Below are positions 52,384-61,785 of a DNA stretch of 64,000 nucleotides, piece by piece; the stretch's first letter is position 1; each line of letters begins with the position of its first letter. The notes below the pieces were generated by a model, which ran no database searches, was not told the origin of the DNA, and worked only from the letters and a program-made list of their open reading frames with translations. Both the position numbers and the translations under genes were made by a program. This stretch comes from Verrucomicrobiales bacterium (lineage in GTDB: Bacteria > Verrucomicrobiota > Verrucomicrobiia > Verrucomicrobiales > DEV007): NCBI GenBank assembly GCA_016795385.1, contig JAEUHI010000003.1, positions 1 to 64,000 of the forward strand, in the 5' to 3' direction.

Positions 52384-53805
52384 ATGATCAGACTCATTCT
52401 GGCACTCTCCTCGATCCTTCTGGTATCCGGCTCCACGATCGCACGAGGACAGTTTCCGAATTTTGCGGCCGCCGATCTGGTTCTCGGAGCCTCTGATTTT
52501 TCCTCGGTTGGCACCGCGGCACTGACTTCCTCGGGGCTGGATTCCCCGGTAGGTATCGCGATCGATCCCACCTCGGGAAAGCTTTTTGTCGTCTGCGTCA
52601 GTCAGAGCAGAATCCTGCGTTTCGCTGACCCAGCCAGTCTTGCCAATGGCGCCGCAGCCGAAGCCGTGATCGGGCAGGTGGACTTCACGTCCAGTGTCCG
52701 CGCGACCACGGCCGGCAATCTGCGCGACCCCTACAACCTTCACATCGATTCCCTGGGCCGTCTCTGGATCGCCGAGTATAGCAACAACCGGGTCCTGATG
52801 TTCGAAGACGCCTCGGATCTGCCGGTTTCCGGGGCGACGGCCGACCTGGTTCTCGGTCAACCGGACTTTACCTCGCGAGACCCGGGCACCTCGGATACGA
52901 CCATGCGGAATCCGACGGCGGTTTTTGTAGATGCCGACGACAACGTCTGGGTGGCGGACTTCAACAACTACCGCGTCCTGAAGTTCGCCAATGCCTCGGC
53001 GCTTTCCGATGGCTCGCCCGCCACATCCGTCCTCGGGCAGGAGGATTTCTCCGCGAGCAGTTTCAGCACGACAGCGGAGACGATGAAAGCGCCCGTCTCG
53101 GTCTTCGTCGATGCCGAGCGGCGCCTCTGGGTAGCCGCGAAAGATGATCACCGGATCCTGCGGTTCGACAACGCCGCCTCCCTCGCCAACGGAGCCCCCG
53201 CCTCGGCGGTGCTGGGGCAACCCGACTTCACCACGGGCACGCGTGGGACTACCGCTGGCAAAATGTGGAATCCCAAGGCCGCCATCGTCGATGCAGCGGG
53301 CACGCTCTATGTCTCGGATGACGAAAACCATCGTATCCTCGTCTTCAAGAACGCGGCGGCGCTGCCAAACGGTGCTCCCGCCGATCGTGTCATCGGACAA
53401 GCGGACTTCATCACCAACACCTCGGGAACGACAAACAGAAAACTGCAATCGCCCTGGGGAATAGCGGTCGATGCAAAAGGAGCTTTGTGGGTCGGCGACG
53501 CCTCCAATCACCGGGTTCTGCGATTCTCAGCGGACCGTTTCGTCGCCGCACCGAAAATCAAGGGGCGGCTCCCGAAATCGACCGGCTCGGCACGGCTGCG
53601 GATCAAGGGCACGGCGACGGACCCCAGCGGGATCGCCGGAATCCGATTCAAGATTTCCCGCAAACCCACCCAACTTGCCACCGGCACCTCGATCTGGAAG
53701 TTCTCCGCAAAGCTCAAGCCCGGGGTGAACACCATCTTGATTCAAGCGGAGGATCGCGCCGGAAATGTTTCGCCTCCCAAGAGGGTAAAAGTCAGGCTGA
53801 AGTGA
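52384..53805 (+). CDS. Secreted NHL-repeat beta-propeller protein with Ig-like end
   Basis: 473 residues from the ATG at 52384, which precedes a signal peptide (to about TIARGQ). About six NHL-type units of 55-65 residues are visible, each with LVLGQ/ADF, NPTAVFVDADDNVWVADFNN-type strands and YRVLKF/HRILRF. An Ig/fibronectin-like beta domain closes the protein (about 395-473, LRIKGTATDPSGIAGIRFKI). Probably extracellular binding; no catalytic residues recognised. It converges with menH, 37 bp away, and diverges from the PD40 gene across a 144 bp shared promoter region. Confidence 0.82.
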   Translation: MIRLILALSSILLVSGSTIARGQFPNFAAADLVLGASDFSSVGTAALTSSGLDSPVGIAIDPTSGKLFVVCVSQSRILRFADPASLANGAAAEAVIGQVDFTSSVRATTAGNLRDPYNLHIDSLGRLWIAEYSNNRVLMFEDASDLPVSGATADLVLGQPDFTSRDPGTSDTTMRNPTAVFVDADDNVWVADFNNYRVLKFANASALSDGSPATSVLGQEDFSASSFSTTAETMKAPVSVFVDAERRLWVAAKDDHRILRFDNAASLANGAPASAVLGQPDFTTGTRGTTAGKMWNPKAAIVDAAGTLYVSDDENHRILVFKNAAALPNGAPADRVIGQADFITNTSGTTNRKLQSPWGIAVDAKGALWVGDASNHRVLRFSADRFVAAPKIKGRLPKSTGSARLRIKGTATDPSGIAGIRFKISRKPTQLATGTSIWKFSAKLKPGVNTILIQAEDRAGNVSPPKRVKVRLK

Positions 53806-53842
53806 ACGACACCCGCCCCCCTTTCAAGAGCACTCATCCAGG

Positions 53843-54565
53843 TCAGGTGCGGCGAGCGAGGACTCCAACCATAAGCTCCAATACCTCCCTCCCCACCACC
53901 TCCGCCCCATCCTCCAAGACCCGATGCCCGGCTCCGGGCACGACAACTTGGCGGAAATCCGGGAATACTGACGCCATCTCCGCGCCGAGGTGGGTGAAGC
54001 GGGCATCGTTTTCCCCGGTGATCCAAACAACCGGTCCAGAGAAACGCCCGAGACGGCTGCGGAGGTCCTCCTGACGACCGAGCGACCAGGTTTCAAAGGC
54101 CGTCGCGATCGCTTCGCGGCGAGATTCGAGCGCGACCTGGCGCGCTCGGAGAGCAGGCGGGACGTCTCCGAACAGCGGCTGGGCATTCCACTGATCGAGA
54201 AAGGCGTCCCACTCCATCGTGCGCGCCCGCTCCGCCCAGATCGCGTCGGAGGTGCGGCGGGCGAGACGATCCTCGACACAGCACAGCCCGGGATGGGCGG
54301 AGACGATCACCGCACCGCTCCATCGCTCCGGAAACGCGGCGAGGGCTTGCAGGGCGAGGCGTCCGCCGAGGGAATAACCGGCGAGGATCGGCTTCTCGAG
54401 TCCGGCAGCGAGAGGTCCGGCCAGGGTGGCGGCGAAGTCGTGGAAATCGAGATGGACGTGATCCCAGAGGTCGAGGCGGTGAAGATCAGGACATCCCGGC
54501 AGATCCCAGTCGGCAGGGGTGCCGAGATTGCCGTGGAGGGCGAGGATGGCGGGCGACTCACTCAT
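53843..54565 (-). CDS. menH: MenH-like alpha/beta hydrolase (SHCHC synthase)
   Basis: 240 residues from the ATG at 54565, which overlaps the menD stop (ATGA); ATGs at 54574 and 54580 are alternatives. The fold has the oxyanion strand LALHGNLGTPADWD, nucleophile GYSLGGRLAL, VWITGENDARFT with catalytic Asp and a terminal His in PGAGHRVLEDG. MenH releases pyruvate from SEPHCHC to give SHCHC. Translational coupling to menD supports the name for a family in which sequence alone is often ambiguous. Confidence 0.85.
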   Translation of the reverse strand: MSESPAILALHGNLGTPADWDLPGCPDLHRLDLWDHVHLDFHDFAATLAGPLAAGLEKPILAGYSLGGRLALQALAAFPERWSGAVIVSAHPGLCCVEDRLARRTSDAIWAERARTMEWDAFLDQWNAQPLFGDVPPALRARQVALESRREAIATAFETWSLGRQEDLRSRLGRFSGPVVWITGENDARFTHLGAEMASVFPDFRQVVVPGAGHRVLEDGAEVVGREVLELMVGVLARRT

Positions 54566-56121
54566 TTTCCCCATTTCCAAAAGGCCTCGGTCTCGGCTTC
54601 ATCGGGGACCGCCTCGATGAGGACGGTGTCGGGTAGATCGGCGGGGAAAGCCTCACCCGCATGCCAGAGACGGTATTCCATCCCCCACATCGCCGCCCAA
54701 GCCTCGAAGCGGAGCCTATGACGATTTTCGGTCACCTGCTTCTCGGCGGGTGCCATTCCCGCCATGGAAGGCAAACGTGAAAAGATGCGACCGCCACCGT
54801 TGTTGATCACGACGATCCGCCGTTTCGCCGGAGTGAGTGTCTCGAACAGGGCCGGGGCATTGAGATCGTAAAGGGCGGTGAGATCGCCGAAGATCCCCCA
54901 CGATTCGGTTTCACCCTCGGAGAGGCCAAGAAAGGTCGCGACCTGGCCATCGATGCCGTTCGCGCCTCGACTGGAGAAGGCATGCGGATGCGGCGGATCG
55001 ACCACGGCGAAAGAATTCCATTCGCGGATCGGCAGGCTGTTGCCGAGGTAAACGAGGGCGTGCGACGGGATCTCGCGGGACAACGCATGGACGAGCGCGG
55101 GCTCGGAGCGCGGGAAACGGGCGAAGGCAGCTCTATCGAAGAGGGTAGGATCGGCGATCCGACCCTGTTGAGTCGGGAGGACAAGGTGGGGAAAATCTCG
55201 GGCGACGATGAGCTGCGAGGATCGCGCGAGTCCGGAGAATGGTCGCCGGCAGACCGAGAGCACGGGGATGTTCGCATTGGCCTCGAGATCGCGCCACAGG
55301 CGGAGGCTGGGCACGCCGCCGAGGCGGAGGACCTTTTGCGGCAGGGCGGGCTCGCCGTAGCGGAGAAGGGAGGCGAGGGCGGGACTTTCACGCAGTCCGC
55401 TCGTGGCCTCGGCCCAGACGGGAGCTCCTAACGAAACGAGAAACGCTTCGACGTCGGCGCGCCAGGTGGTAGGGATTTCTCCGAGGAGGACGAGGAGTCC
55501 GGCGCGGTCTTGGCAGAATGTGGCTGCGACTTCAGTCGCAGTCTTTGACAGAGCATCTTCGACTAGAGTCGAAGCCCCCTTCAGGGAGAGGGACCGCGAT
55601 TCAAATTCCCACGACGCATGGCGATCCTCGGCACGGGGTTCGTCGAAGCAGACGTTGAGATGCAAGGGAGCATCGCGCGTCCAATCCGCGAGCGGAGCCA
55701 GATCCTCCGCCGTTTCCAGATCCAAAGCCATCGCATAAGGCCCGAAGATCCCCGCCTGCTCGATCGCCTGGGGGGCGCCGCTGCCACGAAAACTGGCGGG
55801 ACGATCGGCGGTGACGAGGATGAGCGGGATACCGCTGTAAAAAGCCTCGATCGCCGCCGGGAGCAACTCGGCCGCGGCGGTGCCGGAGGTCGTGAAGACG
55901 GCGACAGGGCTGTTCGATCGTTTTGCAAGACCGAGGGCGAAGAAAGCCGCGGCCCGCTCGTCGAAATGATGCCAGACGCGGAGATCGAGATCCTGACAAC
56001 GCGACAAAAGCGAACTCACGAGCGGCACGTTGCGGGCTCCGGCACAGACGACGAATTCCCCCACCCCGAGTCCGGCGAGGCGGCCGAGGACGGCTCCGGC
56101 GAGGATGGCATTCGGGGTCAT
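54562..56121 (-). CDS. menD: 2-Succinyl-5-enolpyruvyl-6-hydroxy-3-cyclohexene-1-carboxylate synthase
   Basis: 519 residues from the ATG at 56121. Thiamine-diphosphate enzyme: the activating Glu lies in WHHFDERAAAFFALGLAK, followed by VAVFTTSGTAAAELLPA and ILVTADRP. The diphosphate-binding segment is GIFGDLTALYDLNAP (GDL in place of GDG, as in many MenD proteins), with VVINNGGGRIFSRLP behind it. It joins isochorismate and 2-oxoglutarate. Slightly shorter than E. coli MenD (556). The gene follows menF after 101 bp that contain a long inverted repeat. Confidence 0.94.
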   Translation of the reverse strand: MTPNAILAGAVLGRLAGLGVGEFVVCAGARNVPLVSSLLSRCQDLDLRVWHHFDERAAAFFALGLAKRSNSPVAVFTTSGTAAAELLPAAIEAFYSGIPLILVTADRPASFRGSGAPQAIEQAGIFGPYAMALDLETAEDLAPLADWTRDAPLHLNVCFDEPRAEDRHASWEFESRSLSLKGASTLVEDALSKTATEVAATFCQDRAGLLVLLGEIPTTWRADVEAFLVSLGAPVWAEATSGLRESPALASLLRYGEPALPQKVLRLGGVPSLRLWRDLEANANIPVLSVCRRPFSGLARSSQLIVARDFPHLVLPTQQGRIADPTLFDRAAFARFPRSEPALVHALSREIPSHALVYLGNSLPIREWNSFAVVDPPHPHAFSSRGANGIDGQVATFLGLSEGETESWGIFGDLTALYDLNAPALFETLTPAKRRIVVINNGGGRIFSRLPSMAGMAPAEKQVTENRHRLRFEAWAAMWGMEYRLWHAGEAFPADLPDTVLIEAVPDEAETEAFWKWGK

Positions 56122-56126
56122 GGGTA

Positions 56127-56200
56127 AAGGAGGGGCGACCTTCCTGTCGCCCGTTTCATCGGTCCGTGTTTGCCGGGCGACAGGAATGTCGCCCCTCCTT
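56127..56200. repeat. Long inverted repeat between menF and menD
   Basis: Arms 56127-56153 and 56174-56200 are inverted copies with one mismatch in 27; each ends in GGCGACA/TGTCGCC words, which themselves form a palindrome (GGCGACAGGAATGTCGCC). The loop is 20 bases. It occupies nearly the whole menF-menD gap and could affect read-through to menD. Confidence 0.8.
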
Positions 56201-56222
56201 GGGATCCCGTCCATACGAGTGA

Positions 56223-57236
56223 CTAAACCCCCAACAGCGATTTCACCGAATTCCGCTTCAGCGCCAGCTCGCGCCACTCGCGGTCGAAGCGGCTGCCTTC
56301 CACGAGACCGACGCCGCTCGGCAGAAAGACGTCGCGACCGTCCCAGGAGAGATTCCGGATCGCGACGAGGGCTTGGAAATCCCCCTCGTGGAGCGCGCCG
56401 AAGGGAGCACCGAAGTGGGCGGGCACGCCGAGGCGTTTGCGATACTCGACGAGTTGGCGGAGGGCTCCATCGCCCCGTGGGCACGCTCCGAGGGCGGGCG
56501 TCGGATGCAGCACTTTGACGAGTTCGTTGAGGTCGGTCCCGGATGTGGTGAGACGGACGCGGAGGCGGGTGAGAAAATGGATCATCGACCCGAGATCGAG
56601 GAGGGTGCGCGGCCCACGCTCGACCGGCCCGAAGGGCGCCAACAAATCCTCCAGGTAGTCGGCGACAAGTTCGTGCTCGCGGATTTCCTTCGGATCGTTC
56701 GGAAAATCGTGGATCTCATGGCGCGGAGCAGTGCCGGCGAGAGCCATGGTCTCGAGGATGCCGTCGCGGACCGTGAAGAGCGTCTCCGGCGTCGCGCCGA
56801 TGACGCCCTGCCCTCCCTCGCGATAGCCGTAGCCGCGGAGCGATTCCGGCGCGGCGATGATGGCCTTGACGAGGGCTGCGGGTTCGCCGCGATGGAGGAT
56901 GCCTCGCTCGGTCAGGACGGGCACGGATTTTTTCAGTTTCCCGGCTTGGATGCGCTCGAGGATCTCGTCGAAAATGCCACGCACATCGGTGTCCCCGAGT
57001 CCAGACCACGCGATCTCAGGCAGCGGGGTGGCACCGTTGTCGGGGAGGAGGACGCGCAGGTCGCCCGTCTCGAAGACGCGGGCAGGGATCTTCCAAGGCC
57101 GCGGGTCGTCGAGCTCGAAGGTGTTGCGGTAGAAGGCGGTGGCGCCGTCGGTGGGAGCCGTCTCGCGCGAATCAAAGGGACCGAGACCGCAGAGATAGCG
57201 GCCCGGTGCCAATTTGATGAAGGCGAAATCGTCCAT
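56223..57236 (-). CDS. menF: Isochorismate synthase
   Basis: 337 residues, short because the variable N-terminal part is reduced. The chorismate-binding domain has VIGATPETLFTV, the loop TMALAGTAPR, ELVADYLEDLL, HPTPALGACPR (typical of MenF/EntC), and the metal-binding Glu of GSRFDREWRELALK. It diverts chorismate to menaquinone. It is first in the block menF-menD-menH. Salicylate synthases share the fold, but the operon argues for isochorismate. Confidence 0.9.
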   Translation of the reverse strand: MDDFAFIKLAPGRYLCGLGPFDSRETAPTDGATAFYRNTFELDDPRPWKIPARVFETGDLRVLLPDNGATPLPEIAWSGLGDTDVRGIFDEILERIQAGKLKKSVPVLTERGILHRGEPAALVKAIIAAPESLRGYGYREGGQGVIGATPETLFTVRDGILETMALAGTAPRHEIHDFPNDPKEIREHELVADYLEDLLAPFGPVERGPRTLLDLGSMIHFLTRLRVRLTTSGTDLNELVKVLHPTPALGACPRGDGALRQLVEYRKRLGVPAHFGAPFGALHEGDFQALVAIRNLSWDGRDVFLPSGVGLVEGSRFDREWRELALKRNSVKSLLGV

Positions 57237-57734
57237 GAGGCGGAGCGGCGGCCCGGAATACGGGACGGGCCTTTCTCTACCAGTGGATTACGGACTTGGC
57301 AACCGCCGGGACGTGCGGGACGAGGGGAAAGGATTGCCAGGGTTGAGGACAAAAAAGTCAGGCCAAGCCGTCCAGCCCGGCTGGGGAACCATCCGTCATC
57401 GGCGGAAGGAACGAGTACAGGCCCCGGAGGGGCCAAAGAAGGTAGCCGGTGGCGGAGCGCAGCGGAACCACCGGACCACCACCCCGGAGAAGAGAACCCC
57501 GCCCCGGAGGGGCGGAAGAAGCGGACCGGCGGTTCCACTGCGCTCCGCCACCGGCTACCGTCTTTCGTCCCGTTGGGACGATTCTGCTTCAAAATTTGCA
57601 GTAGATGGAACCTGGACATTCTTAACTCCCAAACATTCATCGGGTTTCCGGCATAGCCTGACAATTCTGTCCCGCACCCGATTTGCCAATGCCAAATCCT
57701 TTCGGATAGCCATGCCGCGGATCCGTTTGGTAGG
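57237..57734. repeat. Intergenic region with a 120 bp inverted copy of the two-hairpin repeat
   Basis: Hairpin GCCCCGGAGGGGC (57421-57433) is followed by arm 57441-57475, a second GCCCCGGAGGGGC (57501-57513) and the inverted arm 57525-57559. The two 35 bp arms (GGTAGCCGGTGGCGGAGCGC plus AG(C/T)GGAACC(A/G)CCGG) differ at two or three positions. Open frames here are not genes. The promoter of the gene at 57735 lies in the last 130 bases, which are less GC-rich. Confidence 0.85.
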
Positions 57735-58295
57735 ATGGCACCCATGCGCTGGCTCAAGAGTGACTTGGCTATAATTCTACTCTTTCTCACAGTCATCCTC
57801 GCGGTGATCGTTCCTGCGATGTTTTCTGGAATCCCCGGACACGGAAACCCCAACAGCCGGGCCGAGAACACGGCCTACAATCTCAAGAATGCGATCTCCG
57901 CTTTTTTCACCGAATACCGGGAATACCCGCTCCGCAGCCCCGATCTCGATATCACAGCGGACACGAGGCGCGAGCTGATGGACATCCTGCTGGGCGCAGA
58001 AAATGAACGAGGAAAATCCCGAAATCCAAGGGGCATTGCCTTCTACACGGACAAGGCGGCCAAGCCGACGGAGGACGGCCGATTCCGGAAAGGCATCCGG
58101 CTTGATTCGAACGGCGGCGGTGAACTCTGGGACACCTGGGGAAATCACTACCGCGTCCGGATGGACACGAATTTTGACAATCAAACGGAAGGTCCGGAAT
58201 CGCCTTTCGCGCTCCTGCCCGAATCCATTCTGGTCTGGTCGGCAGGCAAGGATGGGAAATTCGAAACGTGGAAGGACAACGTGAAGACGTGGTGA
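57735..58295 (+). CDS. Type II secretion pseudopilin-like protein without prepilin peptidase site
   Basis: 186 residues (or 183 from the ATG at 57744). One N-terminal membrane helix (about 11-31) is followed by NTAYNLKNAISAFFTEYREYPL and, near the end, LWDTWGNHYRVRMDTNFDNQ and VWSAGKDGKFETWKDNVKTW. The C-terminal blocks are those of GspG-like pseudopilins in PVC bacteria. The conserved G/A-FTLxE cleavage motif of type IV prepilins is absent: the residues before the helix are MAPMRWLKSD. It may be an uncleaved, membrane-bound derivative. No secretion genes adjoin. Confidence 0.75.
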   Translation: MAPMRWLKSDLAIILLFLTVILAVIVPAMFSGIPGHGNPNSRAENTAYNLKNAISAFFTEYREYPLRSPDLDITADTRRELMDILLGAENERGKSRNPRGIAFYTDKAAKPTEDGRFRKGIRLDSNGGGELWDTWGNHYRVRMDTNFDNQTEGPESPFALLPESILVWSAGKDGKFETWKDNVKTW

Positions 58296-58321
58296 GGCAA
58301 ACCCACTTTCCGAAGACCACT

Positions 58322-58400
58322 CCGTAGTGGTGACGTCCACGTCGCCAACACGATCGGCACCTCTTCCGCAAGAGTGGCGACCTGGAGGTCACCACTACGG
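58322..58400. repeat. Long inverted repeat with GGCGACC-type palindromes
   Basis: Arms 58322-58347 and 58375-58400 are inverted copies with about two mismatches in 26 (CCGTAGTGGTGAC plus GTCGCCA). The 27 base loop has no other structure. Related GTGGTGGCGTCCACGTTGCC words occur inside the repeats at 8685 and 9500. Placed between two same-strand genes, it may attenuate or end transcription. Confidence 0.75.
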
Positions 58401-58476
58401 AAGGATGCTCGATCCCGATGAGTATGTCACAATCCAGCGCCTTGACCGCCGCATCCGGAACCGCTAACCAATCTGC

Positions 58477-59097
58477 ATGTCGCTCCTCCGTCTCCTGATC
58501 CTCCTCGCCGGGCTCTCCCCTTTCCTGACAGCCCACTCCGCGGAGCCGGTTTTCCAGTTCGAGACCGGACCGCCGGCCTGGCGCGGGGAGCGGATCGACC
58601 TGCCGCCAGGATTTGCTCCGGATCTCGGATGGACCGGCGTCGAGGAAATCCGCTTTGCTCCGGGGATGTTCGAAGCGGTGGCACCCGATTTCTTCTCCTA
58701 CATTCTCGTCTTCCACCTCGCGCCGGAGAGTGATGTCTCGGAGGCAGGGCTGAAACGCGAACTGCTCGTCTACTACCGCGGTCTTGCCAAGGCGGTCATG
58801 GCCGGCAAGGAAAAGTCGGTCGAGACGAAGGATTTTGCGATCACCCTGACAAAAACCGACGACACGACGCCCGCCGCTCCCGACGCCGCGCCCAAGGCGG
58901 AAGGCTGGACCGGCACGCTCGATTGGATCGAGCCTTTCGCGACGGAGCAAAAACAACGGCTTCATCTTGAGGTGCACGTTTGGAAAGAAGGCGATCATCC
59001 CGTGGTGCTCTCGTGCGTTTCCCCGGTCGATCCGGGCAGCGAGGTGGCTTGGCCCGCCCTGCGCGCCATCCGGAGGAGCTTCCGCATCGCGCCCTGA
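58477..59097 (+). CDS. Secreted protein of unknown function
   Basis: 206 residues. The signal peptide ends at TAHSAEPV (residue 22). The mature part is an alpha/beta domain with IRFAPGMFEAVAPDFFSYIL, YYRGLAKAVMAGK and a final LSCVSPVDPGSEVAW. No family was recognised. It precedes the PSD1 gene by 63 bp on the same strand and might belong to the same transcript. Confidence 0.7.
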   Translation: MSLLRLLILLAGLSPFLTAHSAEPVFQFETGPPAWRGERIDLPPGFAPDLGWTGVEEIRFAPGMFEAVAPDFFSYILVFHLAPESDVSEAGLKRELLVYYRGLAKAVMAGKEKSVETKDFAITLTKTDDTTPAAPDAAPKAEGWTGTLDWIEPFATEQKQRLHLEVHVWKEGDHPVVLSCVSPVDPGSEVAWPALRAIRRSFRIAP

Positions 59098-59160
59098 ACG
59101 CGTCCGCTCCATCCGCGAACGCGGCATTGCCCCAACGCGGGCGCGAGGCACCTTTTGCAG

Positions 59161-61785
59161 ATGAAACGTATCGGCCTGGCCGGGTTCATCGGACTCGTCG
59201 CGACCGCGGGGGCGGAGGAACCTACCCTGACATTTGAAAAAGACGTGCGCCCTCTCCTGAAGGCGCATTGCACCCTCTGCCACGGCGAAGAGGAAAAGCC
59301 CAAGGGCGGCGTCGACCTGCGCCTGCGCCGGTTCATGGACGCACCCACCGACAGCGGCGCGAAGCTGCTGGTGCCGGGTAAACCCGAGGCGAGCGAACTC
59401 GTCGCGATCATCGAGCGCGGCGAGATGCCGAAGAAAGGCCATCCGGTGCCGCCGGAGCAGCTCGCCATCATCAAGCAATGGATCGCCCAAGGCGCCAAGA
59501 CCGCGCGTCCCGAGCCCGAAACGCTGGGGAATGGCCCGCTCATCACCGAGGAGGAACGCGCCCACTGGTCCTTCCAGCCGGTGAAGCGTCCCGCAGTGCC
59601 GAAGAGCGAGGGAGCCGCCACGCCAGTCGATGCCTTTCTCGCTGAGGCGATGAAAAAGGAGGGCCTCACCTTCGCCCCCGAGGCCGATCGCATCACCTGG
59701 CTGCGCCGGGTCACGGTCGATCTCACCGGATTGCTGCCGAAGCCGGAGGAGGTCGAGACCTTCCTCGCCGATGCCTCCCCGCAGGCTTATGAAAAGGTCG
59801 TCGACCGTCTCCTCGCCTCCCCCGCCTACGGCGAACGCTGGGCGCGGCATTGGCTCGACGTGGTTGGTTACGCGGACTCAAACGGCTACACCGCCGCCGA
59901 CTCGGCCCGGCCGCAGGCGTGGCGTTATCGCGACTACGTGATCCGCTCCTTCAATGAGGACAAACCCTGGAACCAGTTCATCCGCGAACAACTCGCCGGA
60001 GACGAACTCGCCGGAGCGACCCATGGCGACTACCAGGCCGCCGTGAACGATCCGAAACGCCTCGAACAAATCACCGCGACCGCCTTCCTCCGGATGGCTC
60101 CCGACGGCACCGGTGACCCTAACGATGACGCCAATCTCGCGCGCAACCAGGTGATCGCCGAGCAGATCAAGGTCGTCAGCTCGTCCCTACTCGGTCTCAG
60201 CGTCGCCTGCGCGCAATGCCACGATCACCGTCATGATCCGATCTCGCAGGAGGACTACTACCGCTTCCGCGCCATCTTCGATCCGGCCTACGACTGGAAG
60301 GCCTGGCGCACTCCCGCGCAGCGGCTCTATTCGCTCTACACGCCCGAGGAATCGGCCAAAGCCGCCGAGATCGAGAAAGCCGCCGCCACGATCGATGTCG
60401 AGGCCCGCGAGATGAGCAAAAAGTTCCTCGATGAAATTTTCGAGGTGGAGGTGAAGAAGCTGCCCGAGGCCGACCGCGAGCCCTACCGTACCGCCCGCGC
60501 CACCGCGGAGAAGGATCGGACACCCGAGCAAAAGGCGCTGATCAAGAAGTATCCCTCCGCCCTCGCGCTCTATTCGCTGAATCTCTACGACCAGAAAAAG
60601 CAGGACCTCGTCGACGCGAAGAGCAAGGAAGCCGCCGCCCTGCGCGCGACCAAGCCGGTGCAGAATTTCGTGATGGCCCTGATGGAGGTGAAGGGCCAGG
60701 TGCCCGAGTCGCAGCTCTACAACCGCGGCGACCACGAGCAGCCGGTGCGTCCGGTCACGCCGGGCGAACTGACCATTCTCGCCACGCCGGAGATCGAGCC
60801 TTTCCAACCCGCCGCCCCGCCCTCGGGCTCGACGGGACGCCGCCTCGCCTACGCGAACTGGCTCACCAACGGAAAACATCCGCTCGTCGCGCGGGTGCTC
60901 GTGAACCGCTTCTGGATGCTGCATTTCGGCCGCGGTATCGTCAACACGCCGGGCGACTTTGGTCATCATGGGGATGCCCCGACCCATCCGGAGTTGCTCG
61001 ATTACCTCGCCGATGAATTCGTGAAGGGCGGCTGGAAGCTGAAACCGCTCCACAAGCAGCTCGTCCTCAGCCAGGCCTACCGCCAATCCTCCGAGAACCC
61101 CGCCTCGAGCGAGCGCGATCCTGACAATCGCCTTTTCGCCCGCCACAAACTGCGCCGAATCGAGGCCGAGGCCCTGCGCGACACCGTGCTCGCCACCGCG
61201 GGGGCTCTCGTCGAAAAACCCTTCGGCCCGCCCAGCACCATCGCGCGTGATCCGGCCGGTCGCATCGTTGTAGGCGTCGACAAAGGCACGATCACTTCGG
61301 CAAAGGTCGAGCCGGGCGGCGAACAGGATTTCCGCCGCTCCCTCTACGTGCAGGTGACCCGCAGCAAACCGGTGACGGTGCTCGAGACCTTCGACTCGCC
61401 GGTGATGACGCCTCATTGCGAGATGCGCGCCCAGACCACCGTTGCGCCGCAGTCGCTCCTGCTGATGAACGACACCTTCGTCCTCGAAAACGCCCGCCGC
61501 CTCGCCGACCGCCTCCACGAGGCCGTGCCGACGGATGAAAACGAGCGGCTCCGCCTCGCCTGGCGCACCCTTTTCTCGAGCGAACCCGCCGAATCCGACC
61601 TCGCCCGGGCCCGCGATTATCTGCGGCTTCAGACCGCGAGCCTCACCGTCTATCACGCGCAGAATCCGCCGGCCGCTCCGGCCAAGGGTGCCCCCGCGCC
61701 GCCGAAACCCGACCCCGCCCGCGAGGCCCTCGCCAGCCTCTGCCAGGTGCTCTACAGCTCGAACCGTTTCCTTTACCTCCAATGA
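59161..61785 (+). CDS. PSD1-type protein: planctomycete cytochrome c, DUF1549 and DUF1553
   Basis: 874 residues from the ATG at 59161. Signal peptide (to about VATAGAEE), then a PSCyt1 cytochrome domain with heme motif CTLCH (about 32-36), a DUF1549 (PSCyt2) domain (about 150-350, with [14 protein letters not shown] and a second heme-like [11 protein letters not shown]), a linker, and a DUF1553 (PSD1) domain (about 585-850) with [20 protein letters not shown] and QAYRQSS. This architecture is almost confined to the PVC superphylum. The enzyme activity is unproven; such proteins are suspected redox partners in polysaccharide breakdown. It overlaps the DUF1501 gene by 4 bp. Confidence 0.93.
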   Translation: MKRIGLAGFIGLVATAGAEEPTLTFEKDVRPLLKAHCTLCHGEEEKPKGGVDLRLRRFMDAPTDSGAKLLVPGKPEASELVAIIERGEMPKKGHPVPPEQLAIIKQWIAQGAKTARPEPETLGNGPLITEEERAHWSFQPVKRPAVPKSEGAATPVDAFLAEAMKKEGLTFAPEADRITWLRRVTVDLTGLLPKPEEVETFLADASPQAYEKVVDRLLASPAYGERWARHWLDVVGYADSNGYTAADSARPQAWRYRDYVIRSFNEDKPWNQFIREQLAGDELAGATHGDYQAAVNDPKRLEQITATAFLRMAPDGTGDPNDDANLARNQVIAEQIKVVSSSLLGLSVACAQCHDHRHDPISQEDYYRFRAIFDPAYDWKAWRTPAQRLYSLYTPEESAKAAEIEKAAATIDVEAREMSKKFLDEIFEVEVKKLPEADREPYRTARATAEKDRTPEQKALIKKYPSALALYSLNLYDQKKQDLVDAKSKEAAALRATKPVQNFVMALMEVKGQVPESQLYNRGDHEQPVRPVTPGELTILATPEIEPFQPAAPPSGSTGRRLAYANWLTNGKHPLVARVLVNRFWMLHFGRGIVNTPGDFGHHGDAPTHPELLDYLADEFVKGGWKLKPLHKQLVLSQAYRQSSENPASSERDPDNRLFARHKLRRIEAEALRDTVLATAGALVEKPFGPPSTIARDPAGRIVVGVDKGTITSAKVEPGGEQDFRRSLYVQVTRSKPVTVLETFDSPVMTPHCEMRAQTTVAPQSLLLMNDTFVLENARRLADRLHEAVPTDENERLRLAWRTLFSSEPAESDLARARDYLRLQTASLTVYHAQNPPAAPAKGAPAPPKPDPAREALASLCQVLYSSNRFLYLQ

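Noticed and set aside
57214..57774. 186-codon plus-strand frame across the inverted repeat
   Set aside because: Most of it reads through the two-hairpin repeat; it lacks a credible start, and its end overlaps the pseudopilin-like gene in another frame.
57952..61782. Two long minus-strand frames (57952-59850 and 60187-61782)
   Set aside because: Antisense to the secreted protein and PSD1 genes; no recognisable content.
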